Of a stretch of 64,000 nt of DNA, positions 43,512 through 52,746 are shown in pieces. The position numbers and the translations under genes are program-made. The notes below the pieces were generated by a model. The model worked only from the letters and a program-made list of their open reading frames with translations, did no database searches and had not been told where the DNA came from. Source of the stretch: an uncultured Blautia sp. (lineage in GTDB: Bacteria > Bacillota > Clostridia > Lachnospirales > Lachnospiraceae); assembly GCA_934426285.1 (NCBI GenBank), contig CAKRYE010000002.1:1-64000 (forward strand), read 5' to 3'. How positions within the stretch are numbered: position 1 is the stretch's first letter; each line of letters begins with the position of its first letter.

Positions 43512-44834
43512 TTATTTTCTGTTTGTGCAGACTCCCTTGGAATCGAAGATGTACTTCTTTCCTGAAGCAGATTTCACAGTCATATTCCTGTACATACAGG
43601 CCGTCTTTCTGTTAAAATAATACCATTTCCCATTCAGGCGCAGCCATCCTGTATGTGCATATCCCTGCTTGTCTATATAATAGCGGTTCTTTTTGTAAGT
43701 ACACCATCCACTGTATCTCTTTCCATTTTTATCAAAAATATATCTCTTGGAAGAGTCCGGGGAAATCAACATAATATCCTTATACATAAAACCGGATTTC
43801 GTATTAAAATAGTACCAGCTTCCATCCAGCTCCAGCCATCCAAGCTGTGCCTTTCCGTCTTTCTGGAAATAATAAGTTTTTTCCTTCACAGTCTGCCAGC
43901 CATACTGCCGTTTCCCGGTTTTATCTACATAATAAATACCATCCTCCAGATTAAGAATCTTGTTCTTCTGCACTTTTCCTTTTATATAATAATAGTAATC
44001 TCCGTTCGTCTCTTTCCAGAGCTTCTCCGGTTCAGAAGGTACAGGAGTCGGTGTAGGAGTTGGTGTTTCCGTAACAACCTTATCCGGCAGTTGTTTGCAA
44101 TACCGGATGATCGCATTGGCATCTGCCTGACCAATCTTCTTCAATTTTGCATTGGAACTCAGGAATCTGGTAACATCTGACTGATTACTGATAAATGCAT
44201 GTTCAATGATCACTCCCGGAATGTTTGCCTCCACACTCTGTGCAACAATCCCATAATAATCCCGTGGTTTTCCATTCGGATATTTGCTTCCGCTTTCACT
44301 CATCCGGTATTCCATTCCCTTTGTTTCCGGAAAACGGATACGAAGCCCCAATTTTTTCAATTCCTCCACCACGTAGCTGCCAAACAACTTTTCCTGTGCA
44401 GCCAGCTTTGGTCTGTAAGTTCCCTTGGAGATCATTACAGATGCACCGTTAGGGGAAGAGCTCTCAGAATCATTGATATGCTGACTTACCAGAAGATCTG
44501 CATGATACTGCTTTGCGACCATCACTCTCTCACTGAGTCCCTTTGTTTCATTTTTGGATTTGGTAAGATAAACCTCAATATTATTTTCTTTACTTAATGC
44601 CTGCATCGTATAATTGGCAATTTTCCAGTTGATCTCCTCTTCTCTGTATACCTTCCCCTTGTGTACAGCACTGGCGCCTGACTCTCCGCCACCATGTCCC
44701 GGATCCAATACGACTACATGCTTCTGTACTGATGCTGTTTCACTATCTGCATATACTGATGTTCCGGCAACCAAGCTTGAAATTCCCACTGCTGCTGCTA
44801 AAACGATGCCTATTATTTTCTTCGTCTTTTTCAT
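43512..44834 (-). CDS. N-acetylmuramoyl-L-alanine amidase (Amidase_3) with wall-binding repeats
   Basis: 440 residues. After a signal peptide (about 1-30) comes an Amidase_3 domain (about 37-255) with zinc ligands visible as His and Glu in LDPGHGG and EEEINWKIA, the His in SQHINDSES, and the Glu in GVIIEHAFISN. A Thr/Pro hinge (TPTPTPTPVPSEP) precedes about six aromatic repeats of the cell-wall-binding type (GWLELDGSWYYFNTKSGFMY pattern). The enzyme cleaves the amide bond between MurNAc and L-Ala. GAAGGA supports 44834; the longer frame starts at 44852. It follows the GH25 gene after 18 bases and shares its C-terminal design, including a final FDxKGxC motif. Confidence 0.93.
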   Translation of the reverse strand: MKKTKKIIGIVLAAAVGISSLVAGTSVYADSETASVQKHVVVLDPGHGGGESGASAVHKGKVYREEEINWKIANYTMQALSKENNIEVYLTKSKNETKGLSERVMVAKQYHADLLVSQHINDSESSSPNGASVMISKGTYRPKLAAQEKLFGSYVVEELKKLGLRIRFPETKGMEYRMSESGSKYPNGKPRDYYGIVAQSVEANIPGVIIEHAFISNQSDVTRFLSSNAKLKKIGQADANAIIRYCKQLPDKVVTETPTPTPTPVPSEPEKLWKETNGDYYYYIKGKVQKNKILNLEDGIYYVDKTGKRQYGWQTVKEKTYYFQKDGKAQLGWLELDGSWYYFNTKSGFMYKDIMLISPDSSKRYIFDKNGKRYSGWCTYKKNRYYIDKQGYAHTGWLRLNGKWYYFNRKTACMYRNMTVKSASGKKYIFDSKGVCTNRK

Positions 44835-44852
44835 TTTCATCCTTCTTTTCAT

Positions 44853-46304
44853 TTATTTTTTCTTATACTGTCTGATGCATATACCATTTTTATCAAATAC
44901 AGATACAACCTTTCTGGCACTGGTCAGGGTAATATTTTCTGCCCGGGTCCCTGAAAGCTTAGAACTGCCTTTATAAAAATAATACTTTTTACCCTGATAT
45001 GTCAACCAGCCTTTATATGCTTTTCCATTTTTCTGGAAATAATAAGTATGATATACTCCACTTTCTTTTACTGTGTACATACCATCCTGGTACCGGACAC
45101 CATCCTTACCAAAGAAATAGATGTCTCCGTTTGTCCTGGTTACCCGGCGGTTTTTATACATCCATCCTTTTTTGGCATGAAACCAGTAATATTTACCGTC
45201 AATCTTTTTCATTCCCCTGGCTGCAGCACCGTTTTCCGAAAAATAATAGGTTTTTCCCTCTATCGTCTGCCAGCCTGTAGCTTTCACTCCCTCTGTATAA
45301 TAGCAGAGCGCGCCATCCTCCTCTGTCCAGCCATTTTTAACAGGCTCCTGTACACTGTCTCCGTCCTGATCCGGCTTTACAGAAGGTGTATAATTGGAAT
45401 CCGCCTTCCATCTGGGCGTGATCTTTCTGGTGTAATCTACATATCCAAAATCCACATCTACATCATTCTCCGCCGGAATCCCCGGAATCAGTCCTCTGGT
45501 AGAGTTCAGTCCATTTGCAGTATTTCCGTCTGTAGCCTGCCATATTGTATAGGAATAGCGGTCTGCATCCGGAGCCTGAATGGCATCTCCGTATCTGGCA
45601 ATCCACACATCCAGACCGGATAAAAGACTCCAGTCCACATATGTATCATGCCAGTATGTATTGCAATACACCATAGGGTAATATCCTGCCTTTCGCACCT
45701 CATTACAAAAAGTCAGCGCCAGTCTGGATATCTCTGTAGAAGAAAGCTTCTGCATCCCACTATATTCCAAATCATAAACCACCGGATAGGAAACCTTATA
45801 ACCATCCATTTTCGAAATAGCAAGCTGGGCCTCCTTCAAAGCTGTTTCTGTATTAGTCGCAGTACTGAACACATAAGTTCCCACAGGAACACCTGCCAAC
45901 TCTGCCTGGGTCATATTATAATCATAGGTTTTATCCAAATAGTTCAAGCCATAAGAAACTCTCACAAGTGCAAAATCAATCCCTGCATTCTTAACCTTTG
46001 TCCAGTTTATTTTCCCCTGCCATTCTGAAACATCCATTCCCCATGTGATAGCTCCCGGTATCGCCACGCCACTGCCATTATAACAGACTCCGTTTATTTT
46101 TTTCCATGCTTTGGGGGATATCTTTTTTTCAGTTTTCTCTGAAGCTCCTGCTGAAGGTACACATTCCAGTTCTTCCTCTACCACTGTGCTTCTCCTGTCA
46201 TAATGAGGATTGGCCTTCACAGAATTCTGCGGGAATGCCATGCATACAGATATTGCCAACAATCCTGCCAGTAGTCCCTTTTTCGCATAATCCGCTTTTC
46301 TCAT
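44853..46304 (-). CDS. GH25 lysozyme with wall-binding repeats
   Basis: 483 residues: signal peptide (about 1-31), a glycoside hydrolase 25 domain (about 85-300) and five or six aromatic wall-binding repeats up to the C-terminus. The GH25 active site shows as Asp in WGMDVSEWQG, Asp/Glu in YDLEYSG and the Asp-rich VDVDFGYVDY strand. GH25 enzymes cut between MurNAc and GlcNAc. A linker (PSVKPDQDGDSVQEPVKNG) joins the parts. CAGGAGA supports the start. Own promoter about 100 bases upstream. The amidase gene follows in the same unit, so both bonds of the wall would be cut by a co-regulated pair. Confidence 0.93.
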   Translation of the reverse strand: MRKADYAKKGLLAGLLAISVCMAFPQNSVKANPHYDRRSTVVEEELECVPSAGASEKTEKKISPKAWKKINGVCYNGSGVAIPGAITWGMDVSEWQGKINWTKVKNAGIDFALVRVSYGLNYLDKTYDYNMTQAELAGVPVGTYVFSTATNTETALKEAQLAISKMDGYKVSYPVVYDLEYSGMQKLSSTEISRLALTFCNEVRKAGYYPMVYCNTYWHDTYVDWSLLSGLDVWIARYGDAIQAPDADRYSYTIWQATDGNTANGLNSTRGLIPGIPAENDVDVDFGYVDYTRKITPRWKADSNYTPSVKPDQDGDSVQEPVKNGWTEEDGALCYYTEGVKATGWQTIEGKTYYFSENGAAARGMKKIDGKYYWFHAKKGWMYKNRRVTRTNGDIYFFGKDGVRYQDGMYTVKESGVYHTYYFQKNGKAYKGWLTYQGKKYYFYKGSSKLSGTRAENITLTSARKVVSVFDKNGICIRQYKKK

Positions 46305-46407
46305 ACTTTTTCTCCTGTTTATTCATATCCTGTTTTTGTTCTAAAGTTTATAATTACAATTGTATTTCTCTGTTGTCTTATGTGTTTGTTACATTTTTGT
46401 TAAAAAT

Positions 46408-46436
46408 ATTATACACGTTCCCCTCTTATCTTGCAA
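46408..46436 (-). promoter_or_regulatory. Promoter of the GH25-amidase unit
   Basis: Minus strand TTGCAA (46436-46431), 17 bases, TATAAT (46413-46408): close to sigma-A consensus. The leader is about 100 bases and A/T-rich. Confidence 0.75.
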
Positions 46437-46486
46437 GACAACAGTTACAGCCAAGCAGAAGACTTACTTACTCCAACTAAAAGAAC

Positions 46487-46524
46487 AAAAAGCGCATCGG
46501 GATTCATCGACCCGAAACGCTTTT
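46487..46524 (-). terminator. Terminator of the L,D-transpeptidase gene
   Basis: AAAAAGCG(CAT)CGGG / CCCGAAACGCTTTT stem; in the minus direction it ends in CTTTTTGTTCTTTT. It ends the long right-hand block. Confidence 0.82.
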
Positions 46525-46545
46525 CTTTTGTTCATTATGTGTTTA

Positions 46546-49086
46546 TTATGCTGCAGGATCTGTAGGATCAAAATTTCCTGCCCCTCTCAGAGGAGTAATC
46601 GGTTTCTTTCCAAGTGGTCCCTTAAAGACATCATCTGCTTTGTACTGTCCATCCATAATGTGGATAACAGAACCATTACAGTTCTCATATACCCATTTTG
46701 CATCAGCAACACAGGCACGGATACAACCATGGGATGCAGGCTGTCCAAGCTTTAAATACTCTCCTGCCGGAAGATTATAACGGTTAGGCTGTCCGCAGGC
46801 AATAGAGTGAATAAAGATTCCTCCCTGTCCGCATCCATCTACATGAGTTCCGTACTGTCCCCAGGATGGTCCCATCAATGGCTGCCATACAGCGCTACGG
46901 CTGAGTCTGTAGGTTCCTGTCCAGGTAGGTGTTCCCGGCAAGCCTACGGATACGCGGATCGTCTTGATCGGTATTGTCTTGGAAGAATCCGTATAAACAG
47001 TCATGACACCATTAACCCTGTCAACTTCAAGGAAATAAGAACTTCTTCTGTACATACTGGTCACATCTGAAATTCTGTATCCATTTTTATCAAAGTAGTA
47101 AAGTACACCATTCACTCTCAGGCTGGTATTTTTTGCAAATCCATTTCCATTTGGATCAATGTATTTCACCAGATTCTGTGCATTACTTACAATTACCCAT
47201 CCTGTAGTGTATTTTCCGGTAGCATCCAGATATCCGTTGACACCATTCTTCTTCATGAACTGATTGGTCTGTACTTTGTAATTCTTCAGATAATACCAGG
47301 ATCCATTATACTTTTTCCATCTGTCTGTATACAGACCACCGGTAGAAGATGCAATATACCAGTTATTCTTGTAACGTACCATGGTATTTTTGTACATAGT
47401 TCCCTTGTGGACCTGTGCATTGGAAACCTCAAACAGATACATCTTTCCATTCATTTTTGTAAGACCGCTGGCCAGTTTTCCGCTTGGGGTAAAATATAAC
47501 CCTGCTGAAGTCAGCTTATCTGTATAATGATTTCCCTTGGAATCAAAATAGAACCATCCCACATACTTACCATCTGTTCTTGTGATCTTCTGCCATCCGT
47601 GCTTCTCTTCTACTCTGCCCGGAGTTTTTCCGAAATAATAATAATGATTTCCCACACGGTTCCATCTGTTTTTCCAGGAAACTCTCTTACCATTGGCGGC
47701 AAAATAATATCTGTAGTTATTGTATCTTACCAGTGTATCTCTGTAGATCACACCGTTTTTATCTGTTGCATAATAAGCTCCATTGGCAGCCTTTTTCATG
47801 GTGCTTTTCAGGATGTAGCCATTGGCATCCAGCAGATAGGTGGAATCTCCTTTGATATTTCTGTCCAGTTTTGTGGCAGTTATACCACGCTTATAATACT
47901 TACCGATATCCTTAATATCAGCACCCATGCTGTAATAGAGCCAGCGTTCTCCCTTGCTGTCAACCACCTGTCTCCAGCCTTCATGGAACATCCGTCCCGG
48001 AATTGTGCTGTTTTCTTCAAAATAATACTGATTGGAAACTCCGTTTACAGTCAGTGTGATATCTCCTGTCCGCGGTTTTCCGTTTTCATCCAGACAGTAA
48101 TATTCACCATTGATCTCAAAGTAACCCGTGTATGTTCCGGCTTCCTTCTGTTTCTTTTCCAGCTGTGCAATGGTCTCCTGTACACCATGGGCATCATAAT
48201 AGCGGAATACGCTGCCGTCCCACTGCCAGGTTGCTTTTTTCTGCTGTCCTACTGTAGAAGTATAGGGAGTTACCGCTTCATTTTCACAGCCTGGATATAC
48301 AACTGCTTCCTCTGCTGTTATAAAATAATACTGTACAGTATCCTCAGAGGCTTCTGCTGCACCAGCTACAGCTTCTGTGCTGTCCTCTGCTCCTTTCCCT
48401 TCTGTGGTAACAGCTGCTGTTTCCGGATTTACCTCAGCCTGTCCGGTCACCATATAACCATTTTCATCAAAAAGGTAACATCCTGTATGTAATTCCCCTC
48501 TATACTCCGTGCTGATCTCTACAAGACCATCAGCTGCTGTATAAAAGCTCTCCGATGGAAGCTCATTCTGCTGTACCTCTTCCTCTGAAGCATCCGGCTG
48601 TGTGGAAGCCTCCGCAACTGTTTCAGCGTAAACCGCCTCATCTTCAGCTTCCGGCTGTGAGGAAACCTCCTCCGCTGTATCTGTCCCAAACTCAGCAGAT
48701 ACCTGGTTTTCCTGTTCTGCTGCCGGTGCAGTCACTGCTTTACGTAATTTGAAATGTCCGTTTTCCTGAACCCAGTCTTCAGCCTGAACAACCACTGCTG
48801 CTCCGGTCTCCAGAGAACCATCTGTTACAACAGTTCCGGCTGTTACAGTAGATAACTCATCCTCTGCATCAGAGCTGAACTCATCCTGTATGTCGTCAGC
48901 GTCATCTGTCTGAGCATCCTGCTCATCCCCATCGCCTGCAGAAAACACATCTGCGTTTTCTGTTTCTGCCATTTCTGCCTGAACTATCTCACTGTCCGGT
49001 GAACTGAATGCCGCTGCTCCTGCTTCTCCCACAGTAGCCAGACTTAACGTCAGTCCCAACATCACTGCAACCAATCTTTTCTTCAC
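46546..49086 (-). CDS. L,D-transpeptidase (YkuD) with many wall-binding repeats
   Basis: 846 residues. A signal peptide (about 1-26) leads into a Glu/Ala/Thr-rich stretch (about 27-195). About 15 aromatic wall-binding repeats follow (roughly 195-690, pattern YYFDKNGYRIS), then a YkuD domain (about 700-825) containing IHSIACG and the catalytic SHGCIRACVADAKWVY. The enzyme forms 3-3 cross-links or attaches proteins or polymers to peptidoglycan. In most related enzymes one finds few repeats; here they make up over half the protein. The start is GTG at 49086 with AAGGAGG nine bases upstream, and the next Met is at residue 9. It lies 47 bases after the HPr gene and is the last gene of the right-hand block. 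Confidence 0.9.
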   Translation of the reverse strand: MKKRLVAVMLGLTLSLATVGEAGAAAFSSPDSEIVQAEMAETENADVFSAGDGDEQDAQTDDADDIQDEFSSDAEDELSTVTAGTVVTDGSLETGAAVVVQAEDWVQENGHFKLRKAVTAPAAEQENQVSAEFGTDTAEEVSSQPEAEDEAVYAETVAEASTQPDASEEEVQQNELPSESFYTAADGLVEISTEYRGELHTGCYLFDENGYMVTGQAEVNPETAAVTTEGKGAEDSTEAVAGAAEASEDTVQYYFITAEEAVVYPGCENEAVTPYTSTVGQQKKATWQWDGSVFRYYDAHGVQETIAQLEKKQKEAGTYTGYFEINGEYYCLDENGKPRTGDITLTVNGVSNQYYFEENSTIPGRMFHEGWRQVVDSKGERWLYYSMGADIKDIGKYYKRGITATKLDRNIKGDSTYLLDANGYILKSTMKKAANGAYYATDKNGVIYRDTLVRYNNYRYYFAANGKRVSWKNRWNRVGNHYYYFGKTPGRVEEKHGWQKITRTDGKYVGWFYFDSKGNHYTDKLTSAGLYFTPSGKLASGLTKMNGKMYLFEVSNAQVHKGTMYKNTMVRYKNNWYIASSTGGLYTDRWKKYNGSWYYLKNYKVQTNQFMKKNGVNGYLDATGKYTTGWVIVSNAQNLVKYIDPNGNGFAKNTSLRVNGVLYYFDKNGYRISDVTSMYRRSSYFLEVDRVNGVMTVYTDSSKTIPIKTIRVSVGLPGTPTWTGTYRLSRSAVWQPLMGPSWGQYGTHVDGCGQGGIFIHSIACGQPNRYNLPAGEYLKLGQPASHGCIRACVADAKWVYENCNGSVIHIMDGQYKADDVFKGPLGKKPITPLRGAGNFDPTDPAA

Positions 49087-49133
49087 AATAACATCCTCCT
49101 TCTTATATTTCCCTATATCCGGAATCCACAGCT

Positions 49134-49397
49134 TTATTCTCCCAGTCCGCCATCAATTGCACCTGTCAGACCGTCCAGAGCCTCTTGCTCATCAATTCCT
49201 TCACATATAAGTTCTATTTCATCCCCACATTTTATACAGGCTCCCAATACACTGAGTACACTCTTCGCATTGGCAGTTCCTCCACAGTAATCAAAAGTTA
49301 CCTTAGACTGATATTTTATTGCCTCATTGCAGAGGATTCCTGCAGGTCTCAGATGCAGCCCCGTGGGATTTTTAATTGTTACTTTCTTACTGACCAT
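49134..49397 (-). CDS. HPr-family phosphocarrier protein
   Basis: 87 residues. His15 lies in PTGLHLRPAG, the phosphoryl-accepting site of the PTS, and Ser46 in ANAKSVLSVL, the HPr kinase site, is also present. The C-terminal GLGE matches HPr. Around Ser46 the sequence differs from classical ptsH (SVLSVL for SIMGVM), and it has four cysteines, so it could be a Crh-like or specialised paralogue. It is placed 15 bases after cdaR, where a separate ptsI is missing. It may therefore have a regulatory role rather than serve as the main PTS carrier; this is inference. Confidence 0.85.
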   Translation of the reverse strand: MVSKKVTIKNPTGLHLRPAGILCNEAIKYQSKVTFDYCGGTANAKSVLSVLGACIKCGDEIELICEGIDEQEALDGLTGAIDGGLGE

Positions 49398-49412
49398 TCT
49401 ATTTACCTCTTA

Positions 49413-50723
49413 TCACTTGCTCTCATCCGAAACGGAGGCGGGCGAGATCACAACCTCTGTATAGACATCCTCCACCATTTCATATCCATCCGGAAGGCTC
49501 AGCTTTACAGGGACCTTATAGTTTCCGGCCTCCTTATCCTTCAGATCTATCTCAGCCTTAACATCCTCATCAATATTCAAATCTTCCAGATCCTCTGATT
49601 CTGATTTAATCCTGAGAGCAATCTGTGCAGTTTCAAATGTTACCTGCAGATTATCCGGTTTATTTTTGACCTCAATATTTTTAGTTGGCAGATTGAATTC
49701 CTGGCTTCCAACAGGAAGGATACTTACAGTCACCCATACATCCTCACTGGAATCACTGGTAAGCTTTACATTGTCCGGAAGGAGATTCTTCAGACTGATC
49801 TTTCTCTCCACATCCTTGGATTCACCTGAAATATCAATACGATCTGCCGGAATGGTAATCACATTATCATTTTCAGACAGGCTCTCCAGACCCTCTGTAT
49901 TTCCCGCAACACTGATCGTATCCGGCACTGTCTTTACAGAACCAACCTGGTATCCGCTGGCAGGTGTTCCTATATATCCTGCTGCAATTTTAACTCCTGT
50001 GCGGATCTTCCAGAGCTTGGCAGTGACAACAACCTTGGCATTATTCTCAATTCTCAGAGAATTCATCTCAGATTCAGAAAGTGTCTCCTGATTCTTGTCA
50101 TAGATCGTAAGATTTACCTCCTGGGTATAGTCCTCTGTATTGCCATCCAGGGCAATGGTAGCATTTACCTTATCTATTTTATTCACCAGGGTTTTGGGAC
50201 CTGTAATTCTAATTTTCTCCGGACTGGCAGTCAGGCTTCCCACCTCGTAATCCTTTCCCGGCTTTGTGTCTCCCTTACTCACATTCACCACAAATTCCTG
50301 GGTTTCTTTTTCATCCAGATTAACTGTCAGATTCTGAGGTGTAACCTTAATATCACTTGGCAGCACTCCAGCTGCCGAACAGGTGACTGTGATCGGAACC
50401 ATCACCGGATCTGTATCCAGACTTACCGCCTGCTGCAGATCTGCTACAGCTGTAATATCTGACAGTCTGATCCTGTCCCTTACTTTTTTACTTGCAGTAA
50501 TAGCAACCTTTACAGAATCCTGGTTTTCTTCCGGCATACACATTTTACCAATGGTATCTGAAGATTCTACATATTCTTTATTGATCAGCTCCACATCTGT
50601 GATCGTATAATAATTCGTACCAACAGGATTATCGATATTCACTACAATCAGCCATACAACGATTGCGATTGCCACAGACATGATCTTCAGAGAAAGATTA
50701 TCAGTGAGTTTTCTCTTCTTCAT
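49413..50723 (-). CDS. cdaR: CdaR-type YbbR-domain protein
   Basis: 436 residues: a basic N-terminus, one transmembrane helix (about 11-28), and about four YbbR repeats outside the membrane (the pattern PxxxxVxVxGPxxLVxxID is visible near 170-185). CdaR proteins bind and control CdaA. The ATG lies 23 bases inside the end of cdaA, so the two are coupled. In many Firmicutes glmM follows cdaR; here an HPr gene follows instead. Confidence 0.93.
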   Translation of the reverse strand: MKKRKLTDNLSLKIMSVAIAIVVWLIVVNIDNPVGTNYYTITDVELINKEYVESSDTIGKMCMPEENQDSVKVAITASKKVRDRIRLSDITAVADLQQAVSLDTDPVMVPITVTCSAAGVLPSDIKVTPQNLTVNLDEKETQEFVVNVSKGDTKPGKDYEVGSLTASPEKIRITGPKTLVNKIDKVNATIALDGNTEDYTQEVNLTIYDKNQETLSESEMNSLRIENNAKVVVTAKLWKIRTGVKIAAGYIGTPASGYQVGSVKTVPDTISVAGNTEGLESLSENDNVITIPADRIDISGESKDVERKISLKNLLPDNVKLTSDSSEDVWVTVSILPVGSQEFNLPTKNIEVKNKPDNLQVTFETAQIALRIKSESEDLEDLNIDEDVKAEIDLKDKEAGNYKVPVKLSLPDGYEMVEDVYTEVVISPASVSDESK

Positions 50724-51588
50724 GCTTCATTCTTCCTTTCAGTAAATGCCGAAGCTTGCTGTTGTCCACAACCTGTTTATTCTGAGCCCTTACCAGGATT
50801 TCTCTGAGTTTGGCACTGTTTACTCCCCGGATCAATCTTCCGTTCTGAGCCACAGATACTTGTCCTGTCTCCTCCGATACAATAATCGTCACAGAATCTG
50901 TCTGTTCACTGATTCCAACACCTGCTCTGTGCCGTGTTCCCAGCTGTTTACTCAATTCCATATTATCTGAAAGAGGCAGGTAACAGGTTGCTGCCACAAT
51001 TCGGTTCTCTCTCACGATCACAGCTCCGTCATGAAGCGGAGTATTGTGTTCAAAAATATTGATCAGAAGCTGGCTGGTCAGAATTGCATCCACATTAATA
51101 CCTGTACGGATATAATCTGTCAGCTTTTCCTCCTGCTCGATCACAATCAATGCCCCTGTTTTTACTTCTCCCATATCAAAGCATGCCTTTACCAGTTCAC
51201 TGATTGTTTTATCTGTAAATCTCTCCTTAACCTCCTTGCCCGCATCAAAAGGAATGAGGGCAGCCATGATCTTTTTCTGTCCCAGCTGCTCCAAAACTTT
51301 ACGAAGCTCCGGCTGGAATATAACGATCACACCTACGATCAAAGTGCTGGCCAGATTGGAAAAAATCCACAAAATGGTATTCATCTTGAAGATATAAGCA
51401 ACAAGGATAAACAGGAGAACTACCAGAATTCCTTTCAACAGGGTATAGGCATGGGTATATTTTATCCATACCATGAACTGATATACAAAAAAAGCAATCA
51501 GTGCAATCTGAATAATGTCGATTATGCCTACCTTGGGAAAAGCGATTCTTGACAAAATTTCTACCAGATTTCCTGCAATATTCTGCAT
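50701..51588 (-). CDS. cdaA: Diadenylate cyclase (c-di-AMP synthase) CdaA
   Basis: 295 residues. Three N-terminal transmembrane helices (about 17-90) and a DisA_N-type catalytic domain with DGAVIV (about 186-191) and RHRAGVG (about 217-223), the two motifs that bind ATP and metal. It makes the essential messenger c-di-AMP from two ATP, controlling potassium and osmolyte transport and, through them, turgor and wall stress. AAAGGAG precedes the ATG. It is followed by its regulator cdaR (overlap) in the usual order. Confidence 0.96.
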   Translation of the reverse strand: MQNIAGNLVEILSRIAFPKVGIIDIIQIALIAFFVYQFMVWIKYTHAYTLLKGILVVLLFILVAYIFKMNTILWIFSNLASTLIVGVIVIFQPELRKVLEQLGQKKIMAALIPFDAGKEVKERFTDKTISELVKACFDMGEVKTGALIVIEQEEKLTDYIRTGINVDAILTSQLLINIFEHNTPLHDGAVIVRENRIVAATCYLPLSDNMELSKQLGTRHRAGVGISEQTDSVTIIVSEETGQVSVAQNGRLIRGVNSAKLREILVRAQNKQVVDNSKLRHLLKGRMKHEEEKTH

Positions 51589-51648
51589 AACGTTCTCCTT
51601 TCCAAAATAACAGAGCTTCCCCGGTTATTTTTAATTTGTAATCCAATT

Positions 51649-52746
51649 TTATAAATCTTTTAAAGATTCTTCCAGTTTTTTCTCAAAGTCTGATGGATCT
51701 ACCTCATTCTGTCTGACCACAGGTACTGCGTCTGCAGCCTGCTGTAAGGAAGTATTTTCACCGTGAAAGATGGGATTTGCATAGGAAACCACATGATCCT
51801 CCACTGCTGTATCCTCTTTTACAGGTTCCGCATTTATCTTCTTAATGCTCCGCTCAGAAGTAGCTACCGCTGCCTTGGGAACAGCTTTCACATAGTAATA
51901 ATACTCATCATCTTCATATTCCAGTCTCTCTGTCCGGCTGTAATCTCCGCCAAACACCAGAAATTCCAGAAGCAATCCTACAACCACAGATACTACTGTA
52001 TAAATAATAGTCTGTACAATATTAATATTCAGTCCAAAATAGAAACCACCAGCCAGAATTATGAGCACATAAACCACGCCGCCCATTACAATGGAAATTC
52101 TCCATGCATAATCAAAAGAACGGGTACGGATCAGATTCACAAGGAGGATCACCGCCACAAAAGCCACCACTGTGATCCACATTCCCCAGTTCTGCACCAC
52201 TCCGTCTGCCAGAAGCTTCAGCTTATCTGTCATAAGGACATCCGGATTCTCCAGAAGCTTATGCTGCACTTTCAGAAAACGAATAAAATAATAAACAATT
52301 ACTCCGCAGCCTGCCGGAAGTGCGGAAACTGCACTGCTTAACAAACCGCTTCCAATAGGAAGAAGAGCCGGTATGCTGAATCCAAAAGAAAGAGGAGTAA
52401 ATACCAGTACCAGATTTGTGCCTGCGCTGAATCTGAGAAAAAGGATCAGCATAAATAAGATCAGTAACAGCAGAAAACCTGCCACTTCCACTCCCAGCGC
52501 ATACCCGTGAGCGATCATCAGAGCAAAACCTGCAAAAATCATAACTCCGGAAGGTAAAATCGAACAGATCAGAGCCAGGATAAGAACAATAAATATATTG
52601 TTAAGCTGGCTCATATATCCCATATTGGCATTGATCCATGTAAAGTATAAAAGTGCCAGAATACAGCGAAGCACCGGCAGGATATAAATTTCATACTGCC
52701 CATATAAATTTTTAATCTTCTGTTTTAATTCAAGTAATGCTGTCAT
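51649..52746 (-). CDS. Polytopic membrane protein of unknown function
   Basis: 365 residues with about eight to nine transmembrane helices in the first 270 and a cytoplasmic tail rich in Glu, Tyr and Val (VPKAAVATSERSIKK ... FEKKLEESLKDL). A YEDDEYYYYVKAVPK segment follows the last helix. I do not recognise a named family. It begins four bases before the preceding gene stops (ATGA) and ends 60 bases before cdaA, so it belongs to the same unit. Position next to cdaA and a second membrane protein suggests a wall- or envelope-related role, but nothing more can be read from sequence. Confidence 0.75.
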   Translation of the reverse strand: MTALLELKQKIKNLYGQYEIYILPVLRCILALLYFTWINANMGYMSQLNNIFIVLILALICSILPSGVMIFAGFALMIAHGYALGVEVAGFLLLLILFMLILFLRFSAGTNLVLVFTPLSFGFSIPALLPIGSGLLSSAVSALPAGCGVIVYYFIRFLKVQHKLLENPDVLMTDKLKLLADGVVQNWGMWITVVAFVAVILLVNLIRTRSFDYAWRISIVMGGVVYVLIILAGGFYFGLNINIVQTIIYTVVSVVVGLLLEFLVFGGDYSRTERLEYEDDEYYYYVKAVPKAAVATSERSIKKINAEPVKEDTAVEDHVVSYANPIFHGENTSLQQAADAVPVVRQNEVDPSDFEKKLEESLKDL

